A stretch of DNA of 64,000 bases from Paenibacillus silvisoli (GCF_030866765.1 NZ_CP133017.1:2090001-2154000), one strand, 5' to 3'; shown: positions 41,931 through 50,071, counted from the first letter of the stretch. A program made the numbers and translations. The notes: a model not told the origin generated them from the sequence alone.

Positions 41931-42431
41931 ATGACAACCAACTCAGAAAGCAAAGTACTCATCCTTACGCGTGAACTTCGGGCGCCGATCGAGCTCGTAT
42001 TTAAAGTGTGGTCGGAGGCGGAACACTTGAAGCACTGGTGGGGACCGAAAGGGTTTGACATTGATGTGAAAGGGCTGGATTTCCGGCCGGGCGGCTATTT
42101 CCATTACAGCATGTCGGCGCCTGACGGCAGCAAAATGTGGGGGAAATTCAACTATCTCGAAATCAAGCCTTCCGAGAAAATCGTTTGGCTCAACAGCTTT
42201 TCGGATGAGGCGGGCAACTTGGTCCGGGCTCCGTTCAGCGACTTGATCCCGCTGCAAATTCGCAATGAGGTTACGTTTGCGGAACAAAACGGGGTAACCA
42301 CGTTGAACCTTCACAGCAGCGCATTTAACGCGAATGAAGAAGAGCGGAGCTTCTATGAGGGAATGTTCGAGTCGATGGAGCAGGGCTGGGGAGGCACTTT
42401 CGAGCAGCTTGAGCAGTACGTGGCAAGATAA
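41931..42431 (+). CDS. SRPBCC/AHSA1-family protein
   Basis: A 166-residue START-like beta-grasp protein of the AHSA1 group, seen from LTRELRAPIELVFKVWSEAEHLKHWWGP, here key parts RAPIELV and HWWGP, to the C-terminal helix WGGTFEQLEQY. Members bind small hydrophobic ligands or act in stress; the role is unknown. An ACGGAGG site lies before the ATG. It is a single gene under a promoter with a palindromic operator. No ArsR-type repressor, the usual partner, is adjacent. Confidence 0.88.
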   Translation: MTTNSESKVLILTRELRAPIELVFKVWSEAEHLKHWWGPKGFDIDVKGLDFRPGGYFHYSMSAPDGSKMWGKFNYLEIKPSEKIVWLNSFSDEAGNLVRAPFSDLIPLQIRNEVTFAEQNGVTTLNLHSSAFNANEEERSFYEGMFESMEQGWGGTFEQLEQYVAR

Positions 42432-42525
42432 GGTAAGGGATAGAAGACGTCCGTACCATCCATCCGGCCGCTGCGCGCTGTTCGGCAGCAGGCGGGATCG
42501 CGACGTGATCGTCGAGGCTCGTATG

Positions 42526-42709
42526 CTAACGGTTGCCACGCACGCTATTTCGCTTGAAAAAGCCAATTTGTATTTCTAACGGTTGCCAGGAACGCTATTT
42601 GGCCATTTGGACAGCGAATAGCGCCTTTTCGGGCCAAGTAACCTCTGCGGCAACCGTTAGCTGTTAAATGAGCGGTTTTTGTGCAAATAAGCGCTGGTAC
42701 AACCGTTAA
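42526..42709. repeat. Four-unit palindromic repeat module (GGTTG subtype)
   Basis: Units are direct at 42526-42550 and 42576-42600, inverted at 42636-42660 and 42685-42709. All carry CTAACGGTTG or close variants. The layout (50, 60, 49 bp start to start) repeats that of 24806-24990. It lies in the 402-bp gap between the AHSA1 and nitroreductase genes; its last unit touches a terminator. 42432-42525 and 42735-42833 show no other feature. Confidence 0.9.
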
Positions 42710-42734
42710 AGACGTCCAGATGGACGTCTTTTTT
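42708..42734 (+). terminator. Terminator abutting repeat module
   Basis: AAAGACGTCCA pairs perfectly with TGGACGTCTTT across GA, then six T. It is the first terminator after the AHSA1 gene, so that transcript would contain the whole repeat module. Confidence 0.9.
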
Positions 42735-42833
42735 ATATCGTGCAGCAATGCGCCATGACAAACGGCGATCAAATCGACAGCCGAAATATGCTACAATAAA
42801 TCTATCAAATCTGCAATAGAACAGGAGAAGGCC

Positions 42834-43406
42834 ATGGAAATTTTTGAGGCGATTCGAACGAGAAGAAGCATTGGGAAAGTGACGCAGGAGCCGATCGACA
42901 GAGCGGTCATCGAACAAATTTTGGACGCTGGCGTCATGGCGCCGAATCATCGTTTGACGGAGCCGTGGCGGTTTTTCGTGCTTCGCGGAGACGGCCGCAA
43001 GCAGCTCGGGGACGCGCTTGCCAAGATCGCGCTGGATGGGGCGGCGGACCCGAGCTCCCCGGAGAGCGTGGTCAAAGCCGAGTCGGCGCACAAAAAAGCG
43101 TTCCGCGCGCCGGTTATCATCGCCGTCGCCGTTGCGCCCGTCGAACGGCATGACGTAATCGAGCTGGAAGAGTTCGGCGCGGTCAACGCGGCCATTCAAA
43201 ATATGCTCCTCACGATCCACGGCCTCGGTCTCGGTGCCGTATGGCGCAGCGGCGAGCCTTGCTACCATCCGCTGATGAACGAGAGCTTCGGCCTGCGTCC
43301 GCAGGATAAGATGCTCGGTTTCATTTACCTCGGCGTGCCGGATATGGCGGCTCCGCAGGCGAAGCGTTCGGCGGCTGCGGCGAAGACAATTTGGATTGAC
43401 GAGTAA
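42834..43406 (+). CDS. Nitroreductase-family FMN oxidoreductase (YdjA-like)
   Basis: A 190-residue short nitroreductase. The N-terminus IFEAIRTRRSIGKV has the FMN phosphate-binding Arg-Arg-Ser. MAPNHRLTEPWRFFVLRG is the FMN-contact segment, in key parts APNH and EPWRF, and GLGAVWRSG is a later FMN loop. It fits the YdjA/TdsD-like group, which reduces nitro or quinone compounds with NAD(P)H. ATG start with AGGAGAAGG upstream. It is a single gene ended by a strong terminator. Confidence 0.88.
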   Translation: MEIFEAIRTRRSIGKVTQEPIDRAVIEQILDAGVMAPNHRLTEPWRFFVLRGDGRKQLGDALAKIALDGAADPSSPESVVKAESAHKKAFRAPVIIAVAVAPVERHDVIELEEFGAVNAAIQNMLLTIHGLGLGAVWRSGEPCYHPLMNESFGLRPQDKMLGFIYLGVPDMAAPQAKRSAAAAKTIWIDE

Positions 43407-43414
43407 GAGCGTAG

Positions 43415-43460
43415 AAAAAGCCGAGTACAGGGGCAGAGGCCCTGGGTACTCGGCTTTTTT
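43415..43460 (+). terminator. Rho-independent terminator after nitroreductase gene
   Basis: AGCCGAGTACAGGG pairs with CCCTGGGTACTCGGCT-like arm across the loop, then six T. Confidence 0.92.
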
Positions 43461-43475
43461 GTATTGGTGCGGCGG

Positions 43476-43661
43476 CTAACGAACTGTAAAGACGTTATTT
43501 GACGGAAAAAGCCGCGTTCTGACTTCTAACGAACTCCAGTGACGTTATTTCATGCGAAACCCGCCAAAATCGGTGTAAAACGAGTAAATAGCGTCGCTAG
43601 GATTCGTTAGACTTAAAATTCCGGCCGTTTTCGCGCCAATAAGCGCTATACGATTCGTTAG
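43476..43661. repeat. Four-unit palindromic repeat module (GAA subtype)
   Basis: Direct units at 43476-43500 and 43526-43550, inverted at 43586-43610 and 43637-43661. All carry CTAACGAA in their own orientation and end in TATTT (TATTG in the last). Spacings 50, 60, 51 match the other modules. It lies in the gap between the convergent nitroreductase and GH-A genes, between their two terminators. Confidence 0.9.
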
Positions 43662-43675
43662 ACGTTTGCTAGAGC

Positions 43676-43718
43676 AAAAAAAGCGGCGGCGCTGGAACAA
43701 GTTCCACACGCCGCCGCT
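43676..43718 (-). terminator. Rho-independent terminator after GH-A gene
   Basis: Read on the minus strand: AGCGGCGGCGTG-TGGAAC pairs with GTTCCAG-CGCCGCCGCT and is followed by seven T. Confidence 0.92.
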
Positions 43719-43725
43719 GGTGACA

Positions 43726-46700
43726 TTAACGGGTAGCTTCGATTTGAACCTCTTGCGGACGGTAGACCGCAACGAGCTCGCCTTGGGCGTCTGCCGCGAA
43801 CATCACGGTGCGCTCTTGAGGCAGCGTGAACGCATAACGGGCGCCGGTTACCGGATCGCGAACTTCCACTGCGGAGTCGCAGCCAAATTCGGATACGAAA
43901 ATATATACCGCGCCGGATGCGAACTGCAGCTTGCGCCCGTAGATGCCAGGCAGGTCGCCGCCATGCAGCCATTCAAGCTCTTCGGCTACGCCGGCCGCTT
44001 GAAGCGCCGCGCCGTATACCTCTTGCAGCGGTTCCAGCCGCGTGTTCAGCTCTAGCGGAAGCGGGCACCAGAGGAGACGGCCTGCGCCCAGCGCAACCTC
44101 GATCAGCTTCGCAGGGCCGCGGTCCGAGGCGTCGGCCACGCCTTTACAGCTGTCGGCAATGCGCGAGCCGCCGAACGATACCGGTAGCAACCGGCCGTTC
44201 AGCTCCAGCAGCTCCTCGCGCAGCACGTTGCTCACGCCGGCATAGCCGCTGAGCTCGTCGGCAAGCTGACGGTTCGGACGCCAGTACGCGTCGAGTCCAA
44301 GCGGGCCGGTAAACAGCAGCGTGCCGCCATGGGCGCGAACATGCGAGAGCAGCTGGTCCAACGCCGCGTCGCTGAAGTTATGCGCGCTCGGCACGATGAT
44401 CAGCTTCGGCTTCGACACGGCCAGCGATTCCAGCTGGTATTCGCCAAGTCCGAAGGCGTGTACGTTCATGGCGTACGACAGCGTGCGGATCGCGCTGGTC
44501 GTCGAGTCGGAAGCGAGCGGACGGTTCGAGAAGTCGTTCGAATACGGATAAACGACGGCGACTTCCTCCAGCTTGCGGCCTTCGAACAGATCGCGGGCTT
44601 TCTCCATGAAAGCGCCGAAATCGTAGGAGACGGACGCTTCCGGCTTCTCCGTACCGTCCGCGCGAAGCGCGCCGATGTTCGATTCGTTAATATTGTTCAT
44701 GTAGAAGTTGATGTTCCAAATCCACTGCACCGCGCCTGCGCCGCCGGTCGAGAAGGCGTAAGCGTATTTGCGCTCCAAAATATTGCGAAGCTCTTCCTCG
44801 CTCCGCTTCGCACGGCCATCCGGCGTTTCCACGTACATGATGCCCGTTTCCTGGATCAGGTTCGGCTTATCCGGCGTCTTGGTGAAGATGCCGTCCCAAA
44901 CGAGGTCGTCCATTTGCCACCACGAATGAACCGTCGTATAGTCCACAGCTTCGGCGTAGAAGAACGGAGACGGACGTTTGCCGGCGAGGCCTTCGTCTTG
45001 GCCGACGGTGACCAGCTGCTTCGGCTGGATGGCACGGATCGTATCGATGAGCTGAGCCGCCCACTTGTTGTGCATATCCATCGTGAACAGCGTGTAATCC
45101 AGCCATGGGCCCCCTTTCTTCGGGAAGATCGGCGTCGTGCCGAAGCTGATGTCGCTTTGCTCCGGAAGGCTGACGGCTTCGAAGCTCGGCAGCTCGGCAG
45201 GCGACATGTTCCAGCGCTCCTGCAGCTCGCGGATCGAGCTGTGGCGCTCTTTCAGCCAAGCGACGTAATGCGCGCGCTCGAAGCGGTCATGCGCCGTACG
45301 CGGGCCGCCGAAGATCCGTTTCGGATCGAACATCGAAGGCTCGTTGATCAAGTCCCAATGCACGTGCTTGGACTCGGCATGGCGCTTCACGACGGCAGCG
45401 ATGAACCGCTTCTGCGCCTCGACGCTGCGCGGATCCAAGTAAGGGTTGACGCCTTCCCACGTTTCCGGCGTGAAGGCGAAGAAGTTGAACGTCACTTCCA
45501 GGTCGTAGCGCTTCGCCGTCAGGAAGAACGCATCGATGGCGCGAAGCACTTCCTCGTACGGATGGCCATCTACGTACATCACGTTGCGGTACGAAGTCCA
45601 AATGCCGGTCCGGATCGAGTTGATGCCCGCCCGTTTCATTTGCGCCATATCGCGGTCCCACACGGCCGCGTTCGGCAGGAACAAGTATTTGCGGGCGACG
45701 TCGCTTGTCATGTACGTCATGCCGACGATCGGCAGCGGACGGCCGTTTTTGCGGAAGTAGTCGCGGTCGCAAGTGATCAGCTCGCCGGAAGTAAGCAGCG
45801 CCTGATCCATGCCCCAGAAGCCTTGGCGGAGCAAGCGGCGCTCGCCCGACGCGGAAACGGCTTCGCATTCGACGACATAGAAGCCGGCTTCGGCATCAAG
45901 CGGCGTCACGATGCGATGGATGTTCAGCTCGCGGCCGAACGATAGCTTCGTTTCGGTGCGCCAAACTTCGGTAAACTCAGCTTCATTATAGTCAAAGAAA
46001 GGACGAGGCTCGCTGACTTCGCTGCTTACGGCCTTCAGGATGCGAAGCCCGAACGTCCATTCCGTGGCGTCTTGCGCTTCCGTGCGCGTTTGCAGCAGCT
46101 GCTGGCCTTGCAGCATCAGCACCGGACGCTCGCCAAGCTCGTAGCTGCCGTAGTTCGGCTTCAGCCATAGCTCCGTTACGCCAGCCGCGGCAAAGGCCGC
46201 CCATTCCGCAAGCGCTTCGGCGCCGCGGCCCGACCAGAAGGCGCCGCGAAGCGGCTGATTGATGAAGATCCAGCGGCCGCCGCTGAAATCGCCTTTCGTA
46301 TGCTCGAGCAAGACGGCAGGCGCCGCAAGCTCGCGGGACAGGCCGTCGCCGCTGATGCCTTTAAGCAGCGGGTAAATGTGCGCGTCGATCGGGCCGGCGG
46401 AGCCGCCCTCGCCCGGTTTGTCGTCGGCGCGCGTGACATGCAGCACGAGGCTGAACGTATTCTCGATCGTGAAGAGCGACTCGCGGCCGGCGAACAGCGG
46501 AATATCGCGAAGATGCTGCAGACGCGCCACCGAGCCGGATTGCACCGGATTCGCTTCGTGAATATGGAGCTGCTGGTGGTAGGCCGTTTGATCCGGCTCG
46601 GCAACCCAGCTGCCGTTCTCGGAATAAACAGGCGTTTTGAACGGCGCGCCGCCGGCGGCCAGCAAGCCTTTGCCGGCTTGCGTATGCGCGAGAATCGCGC

Positions 46701-46887
46701 CCCAAGCGTCTTTCGGGAAATAGGAACCGTGCAAATGCACATACGCGGAAGCGCCTGGAAGACGCTCCGCAAGCTCGTTAGCGGTTACGATCGTGAAGCT
46801 TTCGGAAAGCTGCGCGAGCGCGCCGGCATCCGGCCGTTCGCCGGAGAACGGGAAGCTCTCGTCATAGAATAGAATCATGCTGCTCAT
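43726..46887 (-). CDS. Large clan GH-A glycosidase, beta-galactosidase-like
   Basis: A 1053-residue cytoplasmic glycosidase (no signal peptide). The central TIM barrel (about 390-760) has the acid/base Glu516 in LINEPS and the nucleophile Glu680 in IQETGI, the clan GH-A pattern. The C-terminal part (about 765-960) resembles the class I glutamine-amidotransferase-like trimerisation domain of GH42 enzymes. The N-terminal 250 residues look like a second such domain. The exact family is not clear. The start is ambiguous: ATG 46887, GTG 46899 or ATG 46878. It is divergent from a LacI-type repressor that probably controls it. Confidence 0.85.
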   Translation of the reverse strand: MSSMILFYDESFPFSGERPDAGALAQLSESFTIVTANELAERLPGASAYVHLHGSYFPKDAWGAILAHTQAGKGLLAAGGAPFKTPVYSENGSWVAEPDQTAYHQQLHIHEANPVQSGSVARLQHLRDIPLFAGRESLFTIENTFSLVLHVTRADDKPGEGGSAGPIDAHIYPLLKGISGDGLSRELAAPAVLLEHTKGDFSGGRWIFINQPLRGAFWSGRGAEALAEWAAFAAAGVTELWLKPNYGSYELGERPVLMLQGQQLLQTRTEAQDATEWTFGLRILKAVSSEVSEPRPFFDYNEAEFTEVWRTETKLSFGRELNIHRIVTPLDAEAGFYVVECEAVSASGERRLLRQGFWGMDQALLTSGELITCDRDYFRKNGRPLPIVGMTYMTSDVARKYLFLPNAAVWDRDMAQMKRAGINSIRTGIWTSYRNVMYVDGHPYEEVLRAIDAFFLTAKRYDLEVTFNFFAFTPETWEGVNPYLDPRSVEAQKRFIAAVVKRHAESKHVHWDLINEPSMFDPKRIFGGPRTAHDRFERAHYVAWLKERHSSIRELQERWNMSPAELPSFEAVSLPEQSDISFGTTPIFPKKGGPWLDYTLFTMDMHNKWAAQLIDTIRAIQPKQLVTVGQDEGLAGKRPSPFFYAEAVDYTTVHSWWQMDDLVWDGIFTKTPDKPNLIQETGIMYVETPDGRAKRSEEELRNILERKYAYAFSTGGAGAVQWIWNINFYMNNINESNIGALRADGTEKPEASVSYDFGAFMEKARDLFEGRKLEEVAVVYPYSNDFSNRPLASDSTTSAIRTLSYAMNVHAFGLGEYQLESLAVSKPKLIIVPSAHNFSDAALDQLLSHVRAHGGTLLFTGPLGLDAYWRPNRQLADELSGYAGVSNVLREELLELNGRLLPVSFGGSRIADSCKGVADASDRGPAKLIEVALGAGRLLWCPLPLELNTRLEPLQEVYGAALQAAGVAEELEWLHGGDLPGIYGRKLQFASGAVYIFVSEFGCDSAVEVRDPVTGARYAFTLPQERTVMFAADAQGELVAVYRPQEVQIEATR

Positions 46888-46923
46888 CGTCCTTGTCACT
46901 GCCTCTCATGGGTTGGTATACTT

Positions 46924-46949
46924 AAACTAGTTTTGTTAGGTTTGTTAGG
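46924..46949. promoter_or_regulatory. Possible regulator site: palindrome plus 9-bp tandem repeat
   Basis: AAACTAGTTT (46924-46933) is a perfect 10-bp palindrome, overlapped by TTTGTTAGG repeated in tandem at 46932-46940 and 46941-46949. It lies between the GH-A gene and the LacI gene, where an operator is expected. Binding is inference. Confidence 0.4.
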
Positions 46950-47046
46950 TGAACGAAGGCGTTCTCCGGGGCCAACTTTAGTTGGAATCGCGGCAATTGT
47001 CAACCGAATCCGGCTTAACCGCACGGTAGGAAGGGGCTGTCACAAT

Positions 47047-48186
47047 ATGGCTCGAAAAATTACGATGCAGCATATCGCCGACCGTCTCGGCGTATCCAAA
47101 TATACCGTCTCCCAAGCGCTCTCCGGCAAGCCGGGCATCAGCGAGGCGACGCGCAAGCAAGTCACCGCGATGGCAGCCGCGCTTGGCTATACAGTCGCAG
47201 CAGCAGGAGCACCTTCACCGCCAACCTCAGATGAGGAGACGGATGTTCAGTCTGCTGCCCTTCCGTCGGCCGAAACGGCGAGACTCATCTACATCGGCAT
47301 GGATGAACGCCATGACAAAGAGCCGAGCTTCTGGCAGCGCGTGAAGGAAGGCTTGGAGGCCGGCTGCCGCACGTACGGCTTGCGGCCGGTATTTTTTACG
47401 TTCAGCGGCCAAGGGAAAGACGGCGCGGAGCAATCGTTTCCGCTGCCTCGCCCAGATGCCGCCGGCGCCGGCATTGCGGCCGGCTACATCATCGCCGGCA
47501 AAAGCCCGCTAGCCGCGCTGCTCAAGCTGAAGCGCTCCGGTCTGCCCATCGTGCTCGTCGATCACGAGGAGCCGCTCATCGGCGCGGACGCCGTCCTGAA
47601 CGCGAACGCGGACGCGGGCCGGATGGCCTGTCACCATTTGTTGACGCAAGAGTGCAGGTCGCTCGTTTTCGTCGGACGGGACAGCTTTGCCGTCAGCTTC
47701 CGCGAGCGCTGGTGGGGCTGCAGGCTGGCGTTGGACGAAGCGAAAGAAAGCCGCCGAGCCGCCGATCCCCAGTCACCGCCAGCGTCGATCACCGCGCTGA
47801 AGAAATGGACGGTGCCGTACGGAAGCCTGCACGATCAAACGTGGCGGATGGCGCTTGAACGGCGCTTGGACGGCATTATGGAAGGAACGGCAAGCGGCCG
47901 GCAGGAGGAGCTGCCGGACGGAATCGTTTGCGCGAACGACGACATTGCGCTCTTCCTGCTGCACTTGATCGAGAAGAAAGGCTTGCAGGGACGCATCCGC
48001 ATCGTCGGCATCGATAATACGGCACCGGGCATGGAAGCGAGCATCCCGCTGACGACGGTCGATTTGGCGAAGGAATGGCTGGGCATCCGCGCCATCGAGC
48101 AATTTGTCCGCAAGCTTGCCCAGCCCGCGGCGCAGCCGGAAAAAATCATCCTTTCCTCGCGGATGGTCGTCCGCAAATCGGGCTGA
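47047..48186 (+). CDS. LacI-family transcriptional regulator
   Basis: A 379-residue repressor. The N-terminal helix-turn-helix with hinge (ITMQHIADRLGVSKYTVSQAL; ISEATRKQV) is followed by a periplasmic-binding-protein-like sugar domain (about 85-375), including VCANDDIALFLL-like and TTVDLAKEWLG segments. ATG at 47047 has GGAAGGGG about 9 bp upstream; the frame extends to 46933 but the extra part is not conserved. It is divergent from the GH-A glycosidase gene and most likely represses it until a sugar ligand binds. Confidence 0.9.
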   Translation: MARKITMQHIADRLGVSKYTVSQALSGKPGISEATRKQVTAMAAALGYTVAAAGAPSPPTSDEETDVQSAALPSAETARLIYIGMDERHDKEPSFWQRVKEGLEAGCRTYGLRPVFFTFSGQGKDGAEQSFPLPRPDAAGAGIAAGYIIAGKSPLAALLKLKRSGLPIVLVDHEEPLIGADAVLNANADAGRMACHHLLTQECRSLVFVGRDSFAVSFRERWWGCRLALDEAKESRRAADPQSPPASITALKKWTVPYGSLHDQTWRMALERRLDGIMEGTASGRQEELPDGIVCANDDIALFLLHLIEKKGLQGRIRIVGIDNTAPGMEASIPLTTVDLAKEWLGIRAIEQFVRKLAQPAAQPEKIILSSRMVVRKSG

Positions 48187-48279
48187 AGCGGCATTTTCGC
48201 GAAACGGACAATCTCGTATCCGCACAAGCCCGCATACGATGGCATAGAAGCCGTCTTAGGCGGAGAGGAGACTCCCCAC

Positions 48280-48378
48280 ATGCGTATGGAGCAACACGCC
48301 CGCAGCCTCACGATGCTGTTGGCGCTCGTACTGTTCGTGCTGCTTGTCGTCTTGCTGCTTGCCATCGTTTTCCTATAA
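48280..48378 (+). CDS. Small hydrophobic peptide, 32 residues
   Basis: ATG CGT ATG GAG begins a frame of 32 codons: a short polar head (MRMEQHARS) and then one long hydrophobic helix (TMLLALVLFVLLVVLL...). GGAGAGGAG lies 9 bp before the ATG. It resembles in size and shape the tiny single-helix membrane proteins of sporulating bacteria (YjcZ/SscA-like), but I do not see their glycine-tyrosine head. CATACGAT at 48233-48240 resembles a sigma-E -10 box. A hairpin follows. Real coding is likely but unproven. Confidence 0.6.
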   Translation: MRMEQHARSLTMLLALVLFVLLVVLLLAIVFL

Positions 48379-48399
48379 AAGCGCCGCTCGAACCCCGTA

Positions 48400-48431
48400 T
48401 AAACCTTTGGCCGCAGCCGGCCGAAGGTTTA
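48400..48431 (+). terminator. Terminator-like hairpin after small ORF
   Basis: TAAACCTTTGGCCG pairs with CGGCCGAAGGTTTA (one G-T pair) across a loop of about 4 nt. The following T-run is short (ATTTG), so termination strength is uncertain. Confidence 0.6.
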
Positions 48432-48463
48432 TTTGCGCATGCCTGCCGATGCCTCCCAGATTT

Positions 48464-48494
48464 GGCATAATGGATTCCGATTTGACGCATACTC
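48464..48494 (+). promoter_or_regulatory. Sigma-G-like promoter of spoVA operon
   Basis: GGCATA (48464-48469), 18 bp, then CATACTC (48488-48494). These match the sigma-G boxes (TGMATA, CATWNTA) at 5/6 and 6/7. spoVA operons are known sigma-G targets in the forespore. Confidence 0.6.
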
Positions 48495-48526
48495 CATGAA
48501 AGACGATAGCTAAGGAGGCGTCCATC

Positions 48527-49027
48527 ATCGCAACCAAGAGTGCCGGACAAGGCAAATACAAAAAAATGTCGATGTCACCTAAGGAATACCAAAATTTCGC
48601 CAAAGCCCGCGAGCCTGCCCGTTCCATTGGAGCGAACTGCCTGCGCGCTTTTCTTGTCGGAGGCTTCTTATGCGTGCTCGGACAAGCGATTCAGGAAGTG
48701 TTCATGTACAGCTTGAACATGAGCAGCAAGGAAGCGAGCAATCCGACGGTTGCGGTGCTCATTTTGCTGTCCATCGTTCTTACATGTCTGGGCGTTTACG
48801 ATAAAATCGCGCAATGGGCAGGCGCCGGAACGGCCGTGCCGGTCACCGGCTTCGCGAATTCGATGTGCTCCGCGGCGCTTGAACACCGCAGCGAAGGGCT
48901 GGTGCTCGGCGTAGGCGCGAACATGTTCAAGCTGGCCGGCTCCGTCATCGTCTTCGGCGTCGTGGCCGCGTTCTTCGTCGGCCTCGTCTATTTCTTCTTC
49001 GGGATCGGTTTAGGGGGGCATCACTGA
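48527..49027 (+). CDS. spoVAC: Stage V sporulation protein SpoVAC, apparent ATC start
   Basis: An inner-membrane protein of about 166 residues that forms part of the channel moving dipicolinic acid into and out of the spore. Four or so hydrophobic helices are seen, with FLVGGFLCVLGQAIQ and GTAVPVTGFANSM as hallmarks. A strong TAAGGAGG (48511-48518) points to ATC at 48527 (or 48524); no ATG, GTG or TTG occurs until ATG 48566, 48 bp from the ribosome-binding site. The upstream residues (ATKSAGQGKYKK) fit a normal SpoVAC N-terminus. If only the ATG is used, the protein is 153 residues. Confidence 0.9.
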   Translation: MATKSAGQGKYKKMSMSPKEYQNFAKAREPARSIGANCLRAFLVGGFLCVLGQAIQEVFMYSLNMSSKEASNPTVAVLILLSIVLTCLGVYDKIAQWAGAGTAVPVTGFANSMCSAALEHRSEGLVLGVGANMFKLAGSVIVFGVVAAFFVGLVYFFFGIGLGGHH

Positions 49028-49028
49028 C

Positions 49029-50045
49029 ATGCTGCGCGGAAAACAAACATGGTGGTTCGATAAGCGTCCGGTCATTATCGGCGCGGCGACGGTCGTCGGT
49101 CCCGACGAGGGCGAAGGGCCGTTAGCGGCCGATTTCGATCTCGTCCATCCGGAGCTCGACATGCAGCAGAAAAGCTGGGAGAAAGCGGAGCGGCTGCTGC
49201 TTGAGCAAGCGTCGGAAATGGCGCTGAAGTACGCGAAGGTGAACAAGCAGCAGCTCCAGTTCTACGTCGGCGGCGACCTGATGAACCAAATCATCAGCAA
49301 CAGCTTCGCGGCGCGAACGATCGGCGCTCCTTATCTGGGCGTATTCGGCGCGTGCTCGACTTCGATGGAGTCGCTTGCGCTCGCGTCGCTCATCGTCAAT
49401 TCCGGCTCCGGCGAATACGTAATGGCAGGCACGTGCAGCCACAACTGCACGGCGGAGAAGCAGTTCCGCTATCCGACCGAATACGGCTCGCAGAAGCCGC
49501 CGACCGCCCAGTATACCGTTACCGGAGCGGGTGCGGTCGTTGTCGCGCCGGATGGCGACGGACCGGTTGTCGAATGCGCGACGATCGGCAAAATCATGGA
49601 CCTGGGCATTACCGATCCGTTCAATATGGGAGCGGCGATGGCGCCCGCGGCCGTCGATACGCTGACGGCGCATTTTAACGATACGGGCAGGCAGCCCAAA
49701 GATTACGACCTGATCGTAACGGGCGATCTCGCATCCGTCGGTCACCCGATTGCGAGAGATTTGCTGAAGCGCGACGGCATTCCGATGGACGATACGGTGT
49801 TCAACGATTGCGGCTTGATGATTTACGATGTCCAGAATCAGAAGGTGCAGGCGGGAGGCAGCGGCTGCGGCTGCTCCGCGGTCGTGACCTACGGCCATTT
49901 GCTGAAACGGCTGAAGCAGGGGGAATTGAAGCGCATTCTCGTCTGCGCAACCGGCGCGCTGCTGTCGCCGCTGTCGTTCCAGCAAGGCGAAACGATTCCG
50001 TGCATCGCCCACGCCGTTTCGATCGAAAGCCCGATGCATAACTGA
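49029..50045 (+). CDS. spoVAD: Stage V sporulation protein SpoVAD
   Basis: A 338-residue protein with a thiolase-like fold that binds dipicolinic acid in the spore. GACSTSMESLALA (about residues 108-120) and AGTCSHNCTAEKQFRYPTEYG hold the thiolase-cysteine position and substrate pocket; VTGAGAVVV follows. Length and layout match the Bacillus protein. It lies 1 bp after spoVAC and is clearly in the same operon. No nearby spoVAA or spoVAB is present, as is usual outside Bacillus. Confidence 0.95.
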   Translation: MLRGKQTWWFDKRPVIIGAATVVGPDEGEGPLAADFDLVHPELDMQQKSWEKAERLLLEQASEMALKYAKVNKQQLQFYVGGDLMNQIISNSFAARTIGAPYLGVFGACSTSMESLALASLIVNSGSGEYVMAGTCSHNCTAEKQFRYPTEYGSQKPPTAQYTVTGAGAVVVAPDGDGPVVECATIGKIMDLGITDPFNMGAAMAPAAVDTLTAHFNDTGRQPKDYDLIVTGDLASVGHPIARDLLKRDGIPMDDTVFNDCGLMIYDVQNQKVQAGGSGCGCSAVVTYGHLLKRLKQGELKRILVCATGALLSPLSFQQGETIPCIAHAVSIESPMHN

Positions 50046-50071
50046 ATCCAAGGAAAGGGGCAAAGCGGTAC

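Noticed and set aside
44329..45945. Plus-strand open frame of 538 codons.
   Set aside because: Antisense to the GH-A glycosidase, which has both catalytic glutamates; the composition is typical of a shadow frame.
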